Positions 11,595 to 22,667 of a stretch of 64,000 nucleotides of DNA are shown here, one piece after another (the stretch's first letter is position 1; the number at the start of each line of letters is the position of its first letter). The translations under genes were made by a program, and so were the position numbers. The notes under the pieces are model-generated. The model worked only from the letters and a program-made list of their open reading frames with translations, was not told where the DNA came from and ran no database searches. The DNA is from Myrica gale (taxonomy: Eukaryota > Streptophyta > Magnoliopsida > Fagales > Myricaceae), in the NCBI GenBank assembly GCA_963930655.1, contig OZ005605.1, forward strand, positions 4,471,501-4,535,500, written 5' to 3'.

Positions 11595-14109
11595 CTTCTT
11601 CTCTGAATGTCAACCAAACCAAACCGCAAGAATGAATTTCCAGATCATGATAAAATATAATCAGAGGTTACGTTAGCAATGCCGGCTATAGCAATAACCG
11701 CCACTGCCACTGGATGCGCTGATTTCCAACTATTGGCTACCGCTACCGCCCCCATTGGGTGAGGTAACTGGCCTTTAGTGCTGACAGTTTAGCGGTAGCG
11801 TTTCCGGTTACTGGCATTTAAATTGGGACAATTTTTAGCCTTTTAAGCACTTGGCCCAATTATTTTTTTCCTTTTTTTTTGGTCCATTGAGCCCATATCA
11901 ATAAAATCTAAACTAATGTCCATCTGTAAACAAATATCACTTAAAAATCAACAACCCCATTATAACCCACCATCATATATTACACAAACTTCTCCTAGTA
12001 ATCCGCCCTTCACACCCAAATCAATCCAACAAACAAGCAATTCATGTGCCACCCATACTCATACGGGCAAAAGTTATTGTGTGAGTAAAGCTATTGTGTG
12101 AGTGTGTGAGTGGACGGATGAGATTAAAAGTTGAGAAATCTAACGGCTGACAAAATGCCACGTCAATTAATGAATCCGACTCACGAACCCGACCCGGTTT
12201 CATTAATTGACGTGGCATTTTGTCAGCCGTTAGATTTCTCAACTTCTAATCTCACCCGTCCACTCACACACTCACACAATAACCGGCCTCTACTCATACG
12301 TTGTTAGGTTCCCTCATAGACTAGTGAAGCCATAGCTGTGCTATATATGATCTTCAAAGTCCCAGCTTTGTAAAACGTAAACAAGAAAGAAGAAGCTTAA
12401 TTCTTTCAACAATATGGGCGGCATGGCTGAAGAATCATGGGGTTCCATTTCCTAGGTATGTTCATGCAGGTATCTTCGTTCTTTAACAAAAGTAAAATAT
12501 CAATCTAGATTGGTGCAGACTCTAAGCATATGATCTCTGTAAGAGATATCATCGGAAGCAAATTAAATAGAGGAAATTGTCAATACCGAACAACCCAAAT
12601 GCACAAATCGGCAGCACCTACCAAATGCAAAAATAAATCAAAAGTATCTATCAAACCCAAATAAATCAACATCTACCAAACCCACAAATAAATCAAACAG
12701 CATCTCTCAACAATCACGAAACCAAACAACCAAATGCAAAAATAAATTTTTTTATCCCTTCCCAACAAACATGAAGAAGAGGAGAATAACTGACTGCTAT
12801 GGAGGTCTGCGAAGGTAGGCGCGGCCGGCGTGGGGAGAGTGTCGTGCGGGGTGGCTGTGCAATCTTAGGGGAGGGAGGGAAGATGCCGAGAGATGAGGAT
12901 TGCCGGTCGGGGGAGAGGATTCAGCAATTCAAATTTTGGGAAAGTACAGGGCGCCCGGGGGGAGGAGGTGGGGGGGGGGGGGTGGAGAGAGCAAAGTTTT
13001 AACAATTTTATTTAAAAAGGAAAAAGAAAAAGAAAAAAACCCGTCCCAGCCGGTGCCGGTTATCTTAGAACAGATAAAACCACATTTTCTATGTTTTTGT
13101 TTGAGCCAAATAATTTGGGCTAAAAAATTTAGGTTTAATAATAAAAAATTCATCACATAATTTTTTATTATTATAATATTTATTAAAAATCTTCTCTCTT
13201 CACTTTTTCACCAATTTTCATAACATATTTTTACTTTATACTATTTCTCAAATCTCAATACTCAAAATTTTCACCCTCAAACATTCTCTATATTTGGACC
13301 ATCGGTACCGAAATTGGTTAGGCTGGGTGCTGAAAATTAGGTACGGATGGGCCGGTTGGGGGAACCAAAAGTTTTTAGACTACCTTTAGTTTGGTCTCAA
13401 ACAAATTTTAAAAACTTTTTCCATCCATTTTTTCATCAATTTCAATACATTTTTACAAATTCCCACAACTTTTAACAATTTTTTCACCAATTCCAAGAAA
13501 ATCTACACTAACTCAAAAAAAATACAAAAGATATTTTCAAAACCAAATCAAATATAGTAAAAAAAAATTAGGTTCCGTGAATAACTCTAATTATACTAAC
13601 CAACTATGATTTCATATACTATCTTCTTTAAATGTTTTTATTAATTTAAACTGAAATTATTATTTTTATGCATGAATGATAATTTTATTCTTATAAATTC
13701 TTTTGACAATGATATTATTACGAGAGTAAATTGAGTAATTTTAGAGATAAAAATGAAAATTTCTAAGAAAATATATTAAGTGTCTAAAATTAATAGTTAG
13801 TGAGCAATGTAATAAAAAAATAATAATTTGAGATAAAAAGTATCAAAATTCTTATAACTAGTCGTGGAATGTACTTATCCCAACAAAAAAAAAAAACTAG
13901 TACCTCGACCTAGAATGACATAGTTAACCTTATTTGCTCACATTACCTTCTAAAGTCTTGTTTTCCTGCTGGCCAATTTTACCAACTCTTGGTAATCCAT
14001 TTCATAAGCTAGCCTTTTCTTCTTCTCTATTCCCTTTGTAGGTCAAACATAATTTTGGTATTGCTTTTTTTATAAGATAAAAAGTTACGTGGGATTCACA
14101 TTACTTGGT
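11595..14109. other. Intergenic with foldback element and low-complexity DNA
   Basis: Upstream of INO80C. A GC-richer patch at 11680-11820 (repeated CCGCTACCG-like words) may be a transposon end but no partner was placed with confidence. The foldback MITE lies at 12073-12283. A GA/G-rich stretch with a G-run is at 12800-12985, followed by AT-rich DNA to 14100 without coding signal. Confidence 0.45.
12073..12283. repeat. Foldback MITE with 81-bp arms
   Basis: Arms 12093-12173 and 12200-12280 are near-perfect inverted copies (for example GAGAAATCTAACGGCTGACA on the left and its complement TGTCAGCCGTTAGATTTCTC on the right) around a 26-bp loop. The outer words GTTATTGTGTGAG (12073) and CTCACACAATAAC (12271) extend the pairing. 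No clear target duplication was found, so the superfamily is not assigned. Confidence 0.75.
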
Positions 14110-14118
14110 CAAATTTAA

Positions 14119-14915
14119 GGGTTAATGACCAAAATAGTCCCTGAGTTTTATGCCCTTTATCGATATGGTCCCTAAGTTTTCAATTTTGTCACATAAGTCG
14201 TTAGGCTATCCTCATTTATCGATTTAGTCAATTCCGTCCAATTCTCTCTCCTCCGTGCACAGTCAGCTAACGGTGGGCCACGTCATCACCAATAACATCG
14301 CGACACGTGTACGATTTAAAACAAAAAAAACTCACGTCTAGCTGGCATATTCATTTTTAAAAAATCCGAATAGGGGGAGACCCCCATTCACGCGACGAAG
14401 GGCTCCCTTCGCCGAGGCGGATCCCCTGATCGGAGCCACCCACCTCGGCGACGAGGAGCCCAGATCTAGGCTCCCCGTCGCCGGGACGGCTCGCGCTGCG
14501 AAGGGTGGCTTACGCGGCTCCCACCCTACCCACCCCTCGCGGCTCCCCCGTCCACCCCTCGCAAGCCGCCCTGACGATGGGGAGCCCAGATCTTGGCTCC
14601 CTGTCATCGGGGTGGGTGGCTCCCGGCTACCCCTGAGCAGGGGAGCCGCCCCAAAGCGAATGGGGGGTCCCTTGTTCGATTTTTTTTACTAATATGCCAG
14701 GTGGACGTGAGTTTTTTTTATCGTACACGTGTCACGATGTTATTGGTGATGATGTGGCCCACCGTTTGCTGACTGCGCACGGAGGAGACGAAATTGGACA
14801 GAAGGACTAAATCGATAAATGAGGATAACCTAAGGACTTATGTGACTAAATTGAAAACAAATGGACCAAATCGATAAATGACATAAAACTCATGGACTAT
14901 TTTGGTCATTAACCA
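14119..14915. mobile_element. Mutator-like element with long TIRs and GC-rich core
   Basis: The 9-bp direct repeat CAAATTTAA flanks it exactly (14110-14118 and 14916-14924). Terminal inverted repeats start GGTTAATGACCAAAATAGTC and extend more than 200 bp inwards on each side. Long TIRs and a 9-bp duplication are the marks of Mutator-like elements. The core (about 14370-14670) is strikingly GC-rich compared with everything around it and contains several GGCTCCC/GGGAGCC words in both directions; it has no transposase. It may be a captured host fragment (Pack-MULE-like). Confidence 0.85.
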
Positions 14916-14924
14916 CAAATTTAA

Positions 14925-15289
14925 AGAACTTGTCTTATTTTCGCCTTGCTGGACTGTGGCTCATCACCACTCGGCTTCTCCGCCATCAAAATTCTCAGAA
15001 CGCTAGGGAATTTTCGATTGAAGAGCCCCATCAGCAACGATTTTAGTGCCGACTTAGACGTATCGATTCGAACAACCGGTTCCCTCAATGGGTTGGATCT
15101 TCATCAGAAAGGGCTTGACGAGGTAGAGATGCTGTAGGGGCAGAGTTCGAACCGAGCTCGGTTTACTTGGTGAGGATGGTATAGAACTTCATCGAGTAGG
15201 AGAGCAATGAGAAGCAATCCTTCACGGCAGCCAAGGTTGGCCGGAATCGCTGCAATTGCTTCATCAGCAACAACAATGACAACTCAGAC
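14925..15289 (+). pseudogene. Possible host gene remnant, left part (unassigned)
   Basis: GC content rises to gene-like values here and a frame from about 14946 reads a Ser/Leu-rich polypeptide that stops at 15137; the rest (to 15289) has coding-like composition but no long frame. On the far side of the hAT-like element, 17801-17895 reads SDDEFDVYTGFGGKSMTPG and further Gly/Ser/Asp residues, ending at a GTAAAA that could be a donor. The two sides abut the element's target duplication, so they were once adjacent. I do not recognise the gene; it could also be spurious. Confidence 0.3.
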
Positions 15290-17800
15290 CAGTGGCGGAT
15301 CCAAGATCAAAATTCATAGAGGTTGAACTTTAAACTCGAAATGACAAGAAATTTTTTTTCCTTCGCAATGCAAAAAATTATCTTAGAATTACAATATCGA
15401 AAATTAAAGATTAAAAGTATTAAAAATATTAGAATACACGTACCGTACTATGTACTACGACTGAGAGATGAAAATTGCATCCAACGTTTCACAAAATGTC
15501 AAAATCCCTAATTCCAATCTAACTACATTGCATTCAATTGACATTACAATCAAATTATTCAAAAATGAAAACAATTTCACAAACCAATTCAAATAAACAG
15601 TTTAACAAATCACATATATCTAAATTCCAAACCAATTCAATCTCATCCTCTAATAATTTCACAAACCACAAATATTCAAACCAATTCAATCCAATCCTCC
15701 AATAATTTCATAAACCAACCACAAATATTCAAACCAATTCAATCTTATCCTCCAAAATTTCACAAAATTCCAAACCTAAAGCATTTTTAGCATATTAAAT
15801 AAATGAATTTGTCTATTGAATTGTAGAGAGAATATTAGATAGAGATATATACTAGGGGTCAAAAGTCCAGCAATTTGCAAATGTAAAATCTTGAGAAAAA
15901 CATTGAAAGCCACGATAAATAATCGAGAAGTTTTGGTGTAAAGGTTAAAAAGCTTGCCAACACTAAAAAATAAGTGGATTTGGTGATCTTTCCTACCTTT
16001 TAGAGTATGATTCTAGAGGTCATGTTCAGGCTCGGTGATTTGTTTTTTGTTTTTAAAAAAAAAATATAAAAATTTTATAAATAGTATCCATTCTTTATAA
16101 TTACCCCTAAAGCCTTTGATTTAGTAATTATTAGATTGAATGGAATGGAAGAGATGGTACAAATCTTAAGATTAATCAAAATATGGTTTAACTAATTCGT
16201 ACCTCCGAATCAAAAATAAAAATCATTGCGCTAGCTGTGATCATAGAAAGAAGAAGCTCGTAAACTTGCGTAAGTTAGGTGCATTTGTTTAGGCGTAAAA
16301 TGAGGAAAATGAGAAAATATTTACAGGGAAAACAAAATAAGTTTCAGTGTTTGATTAATTCCTTGAAAATAAACATATAGTGTTTGGTTGTCATCTGAAA
16401 ATTTAAAAATCATTTTGTGAGGTTGCTTAGTTTTGATGTACCCTCTAGATTCAGAATAACAATTATATATATTAGATGGATCCAGACAGATACTTCCTCT
16501 AATGATCTATATGAATTATCAAAGGTTTCAATCGGGAAAGTTGTGTCTTTCTTACAAATTTGTCAATCAGCAAATGAAGAGCTATCTATAAAGTCTCGAC
16601 TCATCAGAGCCTTTTTGCAACTTTATCTCAGCAAACTAATTGCGGAAATGTGGAATCAAAGTTCAAATGATAGCGAGATATTAAAAATACGAATTACAAC
16701 CTGAAAGGCTAAAACTCTCTGTCCTTGAGAGAAAGAGAGAAGTTGACAAACTAGAAAAAGTTATAGAGAAGAACTTAAATATAGGCTTTAATTTGTTACG
16801 ATAGTAGAAAAAAATAGTCACCTGAAAAAAAAATTTAAGTTTTTTTGTTACGATAATAGAGAAAAAATAGTGGATATCCTATGTTTACGATATAATCGAG
16901 AAAAAATAATCACCTGAAAAATAACTTAAGTTTTTTTGTTATGATAGTAGAGAAAAAAAATAGTAGATAGCCTATAATAATTTAATTTTTTTTGTTAGAG
17001 AAAAATAGTAGATAACATATTTTGCGATAGAATAGATAAAAAATAGTCACCTGAAAAATAGCTTGAGTTTCTTTTGTTACGATAGTAGAGAGAATATAGA
17101 TGAGAAAAAATAGTATATAACGTCTGTTAGATAAAATAGAGAAAAATAGTCATCTGGAAAATAACTTACGCTTCTTCAAAGGGTAAGTTATTTTCAGCCT
17201 GATACGCGTTATTTTCCGTTGACCACCTATCCCATTTTCCTTTGACTTTTTTTCCAACCCCTACCAAACACATATGTTTTTGAAAATATTCTGCATGAAA
17301 ATATATTCAGTCGAAACAAACGCAGCCTTAGTAACATGTCCAACTACCTTTTTCAAGTTAAAATAAAAATAAAAATAATTTGGTAGCTTTATACGAAACC
17401 AAGCATATGGAATATTCACTTCTGTCAACATCTCAACCGTCCAATCACTCACCGTTGGAACCGTCCAATTAATTTATCCACAACCAGAAGGCCCAAAACC
17501 TTTTATTACCTACGGGCTACGCGATGTCGGAAGATTGGGTTACTACGTAGCAAAAAAAAAAAAACAGACCGGGTTACTGAAAGGTTCTATCGTATGTGGC
17601 CCCACTTGGACTTTAATTTTCCTTGTATGTGGCTCCTAAGGGCCCAACCTTGCAGAACATATGGGGGGTTGGCCTGGGCCAATGGGGTCGAGCCCCCATA
17701 GGCCCAGGCCACTTATGAATAAAAAAAACTACAACTAATTTTTTTTGGGATCCAATGGGTGGCGTTTGCCCAGGGCCGCTACCCCTTGGATCCGCCACTG
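15290..17800. mobile_element. hAT-like DNA transposon, copy 2, with nested element
   Basis: Left end CAGTGGCGGATCCAAG at 15290 pairs with right end CTTGGATCCGCCACTG ending 17800. Flanking 8-mers ACTCAGAC (15282-15289) and GCTCTGAC (17801-17808) match at 6 of 8. The subterminal AATACACGTACCGTACTAT is shared with the copy at 2859-4539. A second element is nested at 16278-17327. No intact transposase frame is seen; an open frame at 16417-16704 is unrecognised. Confidence 0.75.
16278..17327. mobile_element. PIF/Harbinger-like element nested in hAT copy 2
   Basis: Starts GGTGCATTTGTTT and ends AAACAAACGCAGCC, flanked on both sides by TTA (16275-16277 and 17328-17330), the usual PIF/Harbinger target. 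The region 16780-17170 holds several degenerate repeats, each with TTTTTTGTTACGATAGTAGA, AAAATAGT and CACCTGAAAAATA words, spaced roughly 100 bp apart. No transposase is recognised; a 95-residue frame at 16417-16704 could be residual or spurious. Confidence 0.6.
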
Positions 17801-17940
17801 GCTCTGACGATGAGTTTGACGTTTACACTGGTTTCGGCGGCAAATCTATGACCCCTGGATCATCGTTTGGTGGTGACTCCGTCGATATACTCAAGGTAAA
17901 ATGTGGTTTCAATTTCTGTCCCCATAAAAGCCTCTAAATT
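17801..17940 (+). pseudogene. Possible host gene remnant, right part (unassigned)
   Basis: Open frame continuing to a stop at 17935-17937. The Asp/Gly/Ser-rich segment SDDEFDVYTGFGGKSMTPG is followed by a splice-donor-like GTAAAA at 17896. It is the counterpart of 14925-15289 across the hAT-like insertion. Family not recognised, low confidence. Confidence 0.3.
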
Positions 17941-18110
17941 TTCGCATTTTTAGAGCTTCTCGCGGTTTCTCAGCTCTCCGAACGAAGCGTTGTCTAAGCT
18001 TCTCCGGTTTCGTTGGATGAATATAAAAGTCATTGACACCGTTTCAATTTCACAATGGACGTAATGAGAGTTGTCTTGGCTTGCATAGTAATAAGTGAAA
18101 AATTTGTTAG

Positions 18111-18315
18111 CCTGGGGTTATGTTTGTGTTGTAAAATTTTTGGTATTGAGTTTAGTGTTAGTATTGGGTTTAGTGAAAAAGTGAAGAGAGAGATAATTTT
18201 TTATATTTTTTGTAATTTTTTATATTTTTTGATGGGAGAGAGAGAGAGATTATATTGTAGTATTTTATTGGGAGTTGGTGAAATATTTTGTGAAATATTT
18301 GGTGCAAACGCAGCC
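18111..18315 (+). repeat. Tourist-like MITE, copy 2
   Basis: Same family and orientation as 2240-2434: GTTATGTTTGTGTTGTAAAA near the start, GTGAAAAAGTGAAGAGAGAG and GATTATATTGTAGTATTT inside, GCAAACGCAGCC at the end. An inner word is duplicated (TTTAGTGTTAGTATTGGGTT), making it slightly longer. Confidence 0.55.
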
Positions 18316-18457
18316 TGGAACACTTTGCCGTTTAACACCCGCACATAATTACGATATAGAAGAATGATTTTGTCAAAAGGGTAAAATTTAGGAATTAAAA
18401 TGTTAATTTCTCAAAAAAATTAAATAAATCAATGCCCAAAATACCAAATGAATCTTA

Positions 18458-18638
18458 GGCTCTGTTTGTACACTAAAATTTTAACACAATAAAAAATTAT
18501 AATATAATCTCTATCTCCCCATCAAATCATTACTTTTTCATTACAAAAATATAAAAAATTACATCTCTTTTTCACTTTTTCTTTAATCTAATACCTAAAA
18601 TTTTAACAATCTTAAAATTTTACTTCTCGTACACAGCC
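18458..18638 (-). repeat. Tourist-like MITE, copy 3 (reverse)
   Basis: Starts GGCTCTGTTTGTACAC and ends GTACACAGCC. The inner part (AATATAATCTCTATCTCCCC, CTTTTTCACTTTTTC) is the reverse complement of the copies at 2240 and 18111. Only 142 bp separate it from copy 2. Confidence 0.55.
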
Positions 18639-19425
18639 TTGGTATTCAAACTAAGGTGGCAAATTTGGGTTTTGGCTCCGAGAGAGGCGGTGCTGATGTC
18701 TATTTGACCAGACCAAGGCAAACTACTAGAAGCCTCGATGATGAAGTCGGAGGTGCTATCATAGAAGAAAGACACACCTGGATGATGAAGACTTTTCATG
18801 GCTGTTTTAACGGCGTCAATTTTTTTATGGATATGTACTCTCTTTAATTTTTAAATTAGATGAATCAATTAAGAGAAAGATATATATAAGGTATAAGTTC
18901 TATAATAGGGTCGATATTATCCAGTAATGAATTGAAGAATTGAACATTCGGTAACTAATTGAAAATAATATTTATTATTTTTTTATTAGAAGTATGAGAA
19001 GATGAATTTTATCCAAAAATTGATCTACATTTAAATTTTGTTATCTAAGAGAAAATATCCTAATCAATTATCATAAGGATATGAGAAAATTATAGATTAC
19101 CCGTGAAGGGGGTTCCTGTCGTTTAATGCTTGAGATTCAAAATTGGTACACTATTAATAGGTTGGGTACGGTGGTAGCTTCCGCAGCAGATAAAAATGAC
19201 GCGCTGTTTTAATTTTTAGTGGTGACAGGTAGGAGGTAACGTACGTAGAAAGCCAGGCGTGGCGTGTGTGGAGAGGTAGAGAGGACGCGGTGGACGCGGT
19301 TTTATTTCGGACCCTACAACCACGAGGGAGCTACCTCTGAACTCTTCTACTGTTTTACTTTCCCAGGTTTAGATTCTCTCTCTCTCTCTCTCTCGTTCTG
19401 AGAATCAGTTTGGGTGCCATATTCA
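18639..19425. promoter_or_regulatory. Upstream region of the PLAC8 gene with (TC)10 tract
   Basis: Non-coding apart from a short unsupported frame at 18656-18847. A (TC)10 microsatellite at 19375-19394 lies 31 bp before the ATG, a common position for pyrimidine tracts in plant 5' leaders. GC-rich words with ACG/CGTG (for example GTAACGTACGTAG near 19236) precede it. Promoter role is inferred from position only. Confidence 0.4.
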
Positions 19426-21906
19426 ATGGCTAATAACAACTACAAGAATGATAATCAAGAGGAATCGAGCCCGCTGTTGAGCGAGCAAGTCGGAGAAGAA
19501 GATGCCCCAAAAGTCAGCAAGCCCACCGACGCCAAGGCCGACTCTGTCAAAGTCCCGCCCGCGGAGAAAGCCTCGGCTCCGGTACCCGGAAATGTAGCTG
19601 GGTGCGGATGGACCGCCGACGGGTTACCGTTGGGGCACGGGAGCGTGCTGGGCGAGCCGATGGGCCGGGCACAGTGGGATTCGAGCCTGTTCGCTTGTCT
19701 CGGACGCAACGACGAGTTCTGTAGCAGCGATCTTGAAGTTTGTAAGTCTTTTCTGTGTATTCGTTCGCTATTATTTGTAGTCGCTCATTCTGTGTAATTA
19801 GCTCTGTCTCGGCATTCTTCTTAATTTGTTTTGGATTTGGGAATGTCTTTTTCCGTTGAATTTTGGTGCTTGACCTGGTTCTAAAACATTGGATCAAAGA
19901 CAATCTTGAGTCTGCATCGCCAATTTGCACTTTATTTAACTCTATTTGCAAATGTTTTGGTAGTCGGGCGTCTGGGATCCCTATGTTTGCTTTGAGAACT
20001 TTTGCATTATGATCATTCTTTTTCATATGTTTAAGATATCGAATCAACTTTTGTCTTTGTGCTCCTTCAGTTGTATAATTAAGTATCTGCACGAACTTTT
20101 ATAAAGGGTCACTTGCATATTCTTTAACAAGTCACTGAAGACTTGAAAATTCCTTTTTACTTTTAACAAACAAGTGCAAAGACAATAGCGATGAATGAGA
20201 AATTTGCAATCTAGGCAATAATTCATTACCTGAATCTTGAAAGGGTTTTCAAGAAGTGATTACTTGAGATACACATGGGGTGAATTTGATCTTTATACTG
20301 CCAAAATATGCACCCTGTTTATAATAATAGATACAGGACGATGTTTTAATTAGTCTTTTGCTGCATGTGGAAGTTTTATTTGTAAAGTCATGTCTTTCTA
20401 AACTGCCATTGTGCTCAGCATTTCAGCTTCTTATTCTGATGTCATTACCTCTGGTCAGGTCTTCTTGGAAGTGTGGCTCCTTGTGTGCTGTATGGAAGCA
20501 ATGCCGAGAGACTTGGATCTAGTCCTGGAACTTTTGCAAACCACTGTCTGAGTTACTGTGGTCTATATTTGATTGGAAATTCTGTTTTCGGTTGGAACTG
20601 CCTTGCACCATGGTTTTCCTGCACAAGTCGTACTGCGATTCGTCGGAAGTTCAACTTAGAGGCAAGTTTTTCTTTTATCCTCACCCTTTGTCATCCACGC
20701 ACATATAAACACACAGAAAAAGAAGATTAGAGCACTAGCATTTCTGGTCTGCTGTTAAGGTCAACTGTGTTTTTGGGTGACTTGCTTGCTTTTCATTTTG
20801 CATCCTTGTATTTTGAATACATATGTTTTTCCTCTTTAACTTTTGGGTTTTTGCAGTCTTCTTTTATTCATTTTGGACTGTAGGGTTTCTGTTCTTATCA
20901 CAACGGACTCACACTCTATCCATGGACAAGGTTTATGTAATTATTGTACCAAAGCATTTTCTCTGTTGATATGAGAAGACTGGCCTTGGAGATAGGATAT
21001 ATGTGGTTGAGTTGTATCGTCTATATGTTTTAGTACTAGAGATGTGTCTATAAAGTCTTATTGTATATCATACATCATTGTCTGTTTGAATTCGTTTCTA
21101 GGCAGTGATCTATGTTGTGTTTGTTGTTTCTTAAAGTTCACATATGTACCACCTAGTTTTTCTGAAGCTTGTTCAAAGTTTGTCGGCAAGTGAAAACTGA
21201 AGTATTGAATTCCAATTATGGATTTTAGCAAGTATACCTTTTGTCACTAACATTTTTTTACGACATGTCTGTTCGGGTGATCATGGCCATGTTCAACCAT
21301 AGTTCTGTGTGTCATGTTTTCTATATTTCAGCCACTTCAACGGGCCCAGCTGTTGTAACTCCTACACCCCCGAAAAAGGATTACCGGAACTATTTGACTG
21401 CGGTGTTGAATTTAGATTTCAGAGCTGAAATTCCTACTCTTAACTGTTTTGTAGGATTAAAGTTGCTCCATAGCTTAGAAAATGTTATAAATTGACATTA
21501 ATTAAGTTGAGAAAGTTTATATCCTGTTCTTTTCAGTGATGCTCTTCCATGGAGTTCAGTAACTTGTGCTCTTTGAGTGATGAAATTTTACTCCCACTTC
21601 AGTGGAATAACATTAACGACGAAGGATAACTTTTCAGTGTTTGTTTATGATTTCAATGATTAACAGGGCAGCAGTGAGGCACTTCATAGGTCATGTGGGT
21701 GCTGCGGAAGCTTTCTGGAGGATGAGTCACAGCGAGAACAATGTGAATCTGCCTGTGACTTTGCTACTCATGTCTTTTGCCACCCGTGTGCTCTTTGTCA
21801 GGAAGGTCGGGAGCTCCGTCGGAGGTTGCCTCATCCCGGCTTCAATGCTCAAACATTCCTGGTTATGATTCCTCCAGTGGAGCAGACCATGGGCCGTGCT
21901 GCCTAA
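19426..21906 (+). CDS. CNR8: PLAC8-family protein, cell number regulator 8-like
   Basis: Exons 19426-19741, 20459-20661 and 21667-21906 join in frame to 759 nt, 252 residues. Intron 1 is GT-AG; intron 2 has a GC donor (GCAAGT directly after the GAG codon) with a normal ACAG acceptor, and only this junction keeps the family sequence. The N-terminus is polar and acidic (ESSPLLSEQ), then GEPMGRAQWDSSLFACLGRN and the Cys-containing PLAC8 core (VAPCVLYGSNAERLG, about residues 85-235). A hydrophobic stretch spans about 133-157 (LIGNSVFGWNCLAPWF). The Cys-rich segment SCGCCGSFLEDE and CHPCALCQEGRELRRRLPHP follow, ending VEQTMGRAA. PLAC8 proteins are small membrane proteins linked to organ size and metal transport; the exact role of the CNR8 clade is not settled. 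The second member of the conserved block; S1FA is next downstream on the same strand. Confidence 0.92.
20662..21666 (+). other. GC-AG intron of the PLAC8 gene
   Basis: Begins GCAAGTTTTT and ends TTAACAG. The positions after GC match the donor consensus (AAGT), typical for the ~1% of plant introns of GC-AG type. If retained, translation would run on for 23 residues past the exon and stop at 20728-20730, giving a form lacking the Cys-rich C-terminal third. Confidence 0.8.
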
Positions 21907-22667
21907 GAGCTTCCTGCATTGGTATGAAAAAGTTGGTACTGTCCATTTGGGATCACCGTGATATGATAATATAGAACTTTATGATATGTATTTGAATCTG
22001 CTGAGCTGCGGCTGAAGACTTCTTGTTTCGTTTGGTCAAATACTTATGAATGAACAGAAATGTAGATTTATGGTACCTTGTGTTTGTGTGTGTCCATTGT
22101 CTATAAATATAAATGTACTATTGGGTTTGTCTGTTTGTTGTTTTATCTTGAAGTGATTTATAACATGATAACAGCGGTTGCTCTCAGCATCCCTTTCTTT
22201 CTTTCTTTGGTGCACGAGAGGGCGCTCATTTCAAGAACAGCCTGCCTCTTGTTCAGTCTATAATGATGTTCGTTTCCCTAACAATTCGGGGCATGAAAAT
22301 TTCCAACAAAACAAATACACTCCAACATTTTTAACTTTTACACACACATTTTAATTTTCACAAACCTCAATAAAGTAAAGATTCCTAAAATTTCGAGAAT
22401 ATTCTCCAAAATTTTGACAAATAAACATATTTTATGTATCGTTCTTGATGTGGGCGAAAGGTTTGACTGAATGAAAGTGTGTTGAGCGACTAATTTAACT
22501 ACAGTTGGTTTTTTAAAGCTCGACCAAAATTTTTGGGTTTGGTTTGTTAACACAGAACAAAAATTTGGGTTGGATTGGTAAAGGAGTCAAATCCGTGTTA
22601 GTTTGGCTCAAGATGAGTTGAACTTGTGACCTTCAGGCTTCATGTACTAGTTTAAGTAATATTATTT
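21907..22667. other. 3' flank of PLAC8 gene, no further gene
   Basis: Probable 3' UTR and intergenic DNA. Short frames are AT-rich and unrecognised. Confidence 0.5.

Noticed and set aside
12799-13160. Gly-rich frames around 12800-13160.
   Set aside because: Low-complexity G-rich and GA-rich DNA; no homology or consistent frame.
14946-15137. Considered naming the split coding remnant as an auxilin-like protein because of its Asp/Phe/Gly wording.
   Set aside because: No J-domain or clathrin-binding motif is visible; the resemblance is too weak to name.
19547-20092. A 181-residue minus-strand open frame across CNR8 exon 1 and intron 1.
   Set aside because: Antisense to a well supported exon, with low-quality Arg/Lys-rich composition and no domain.
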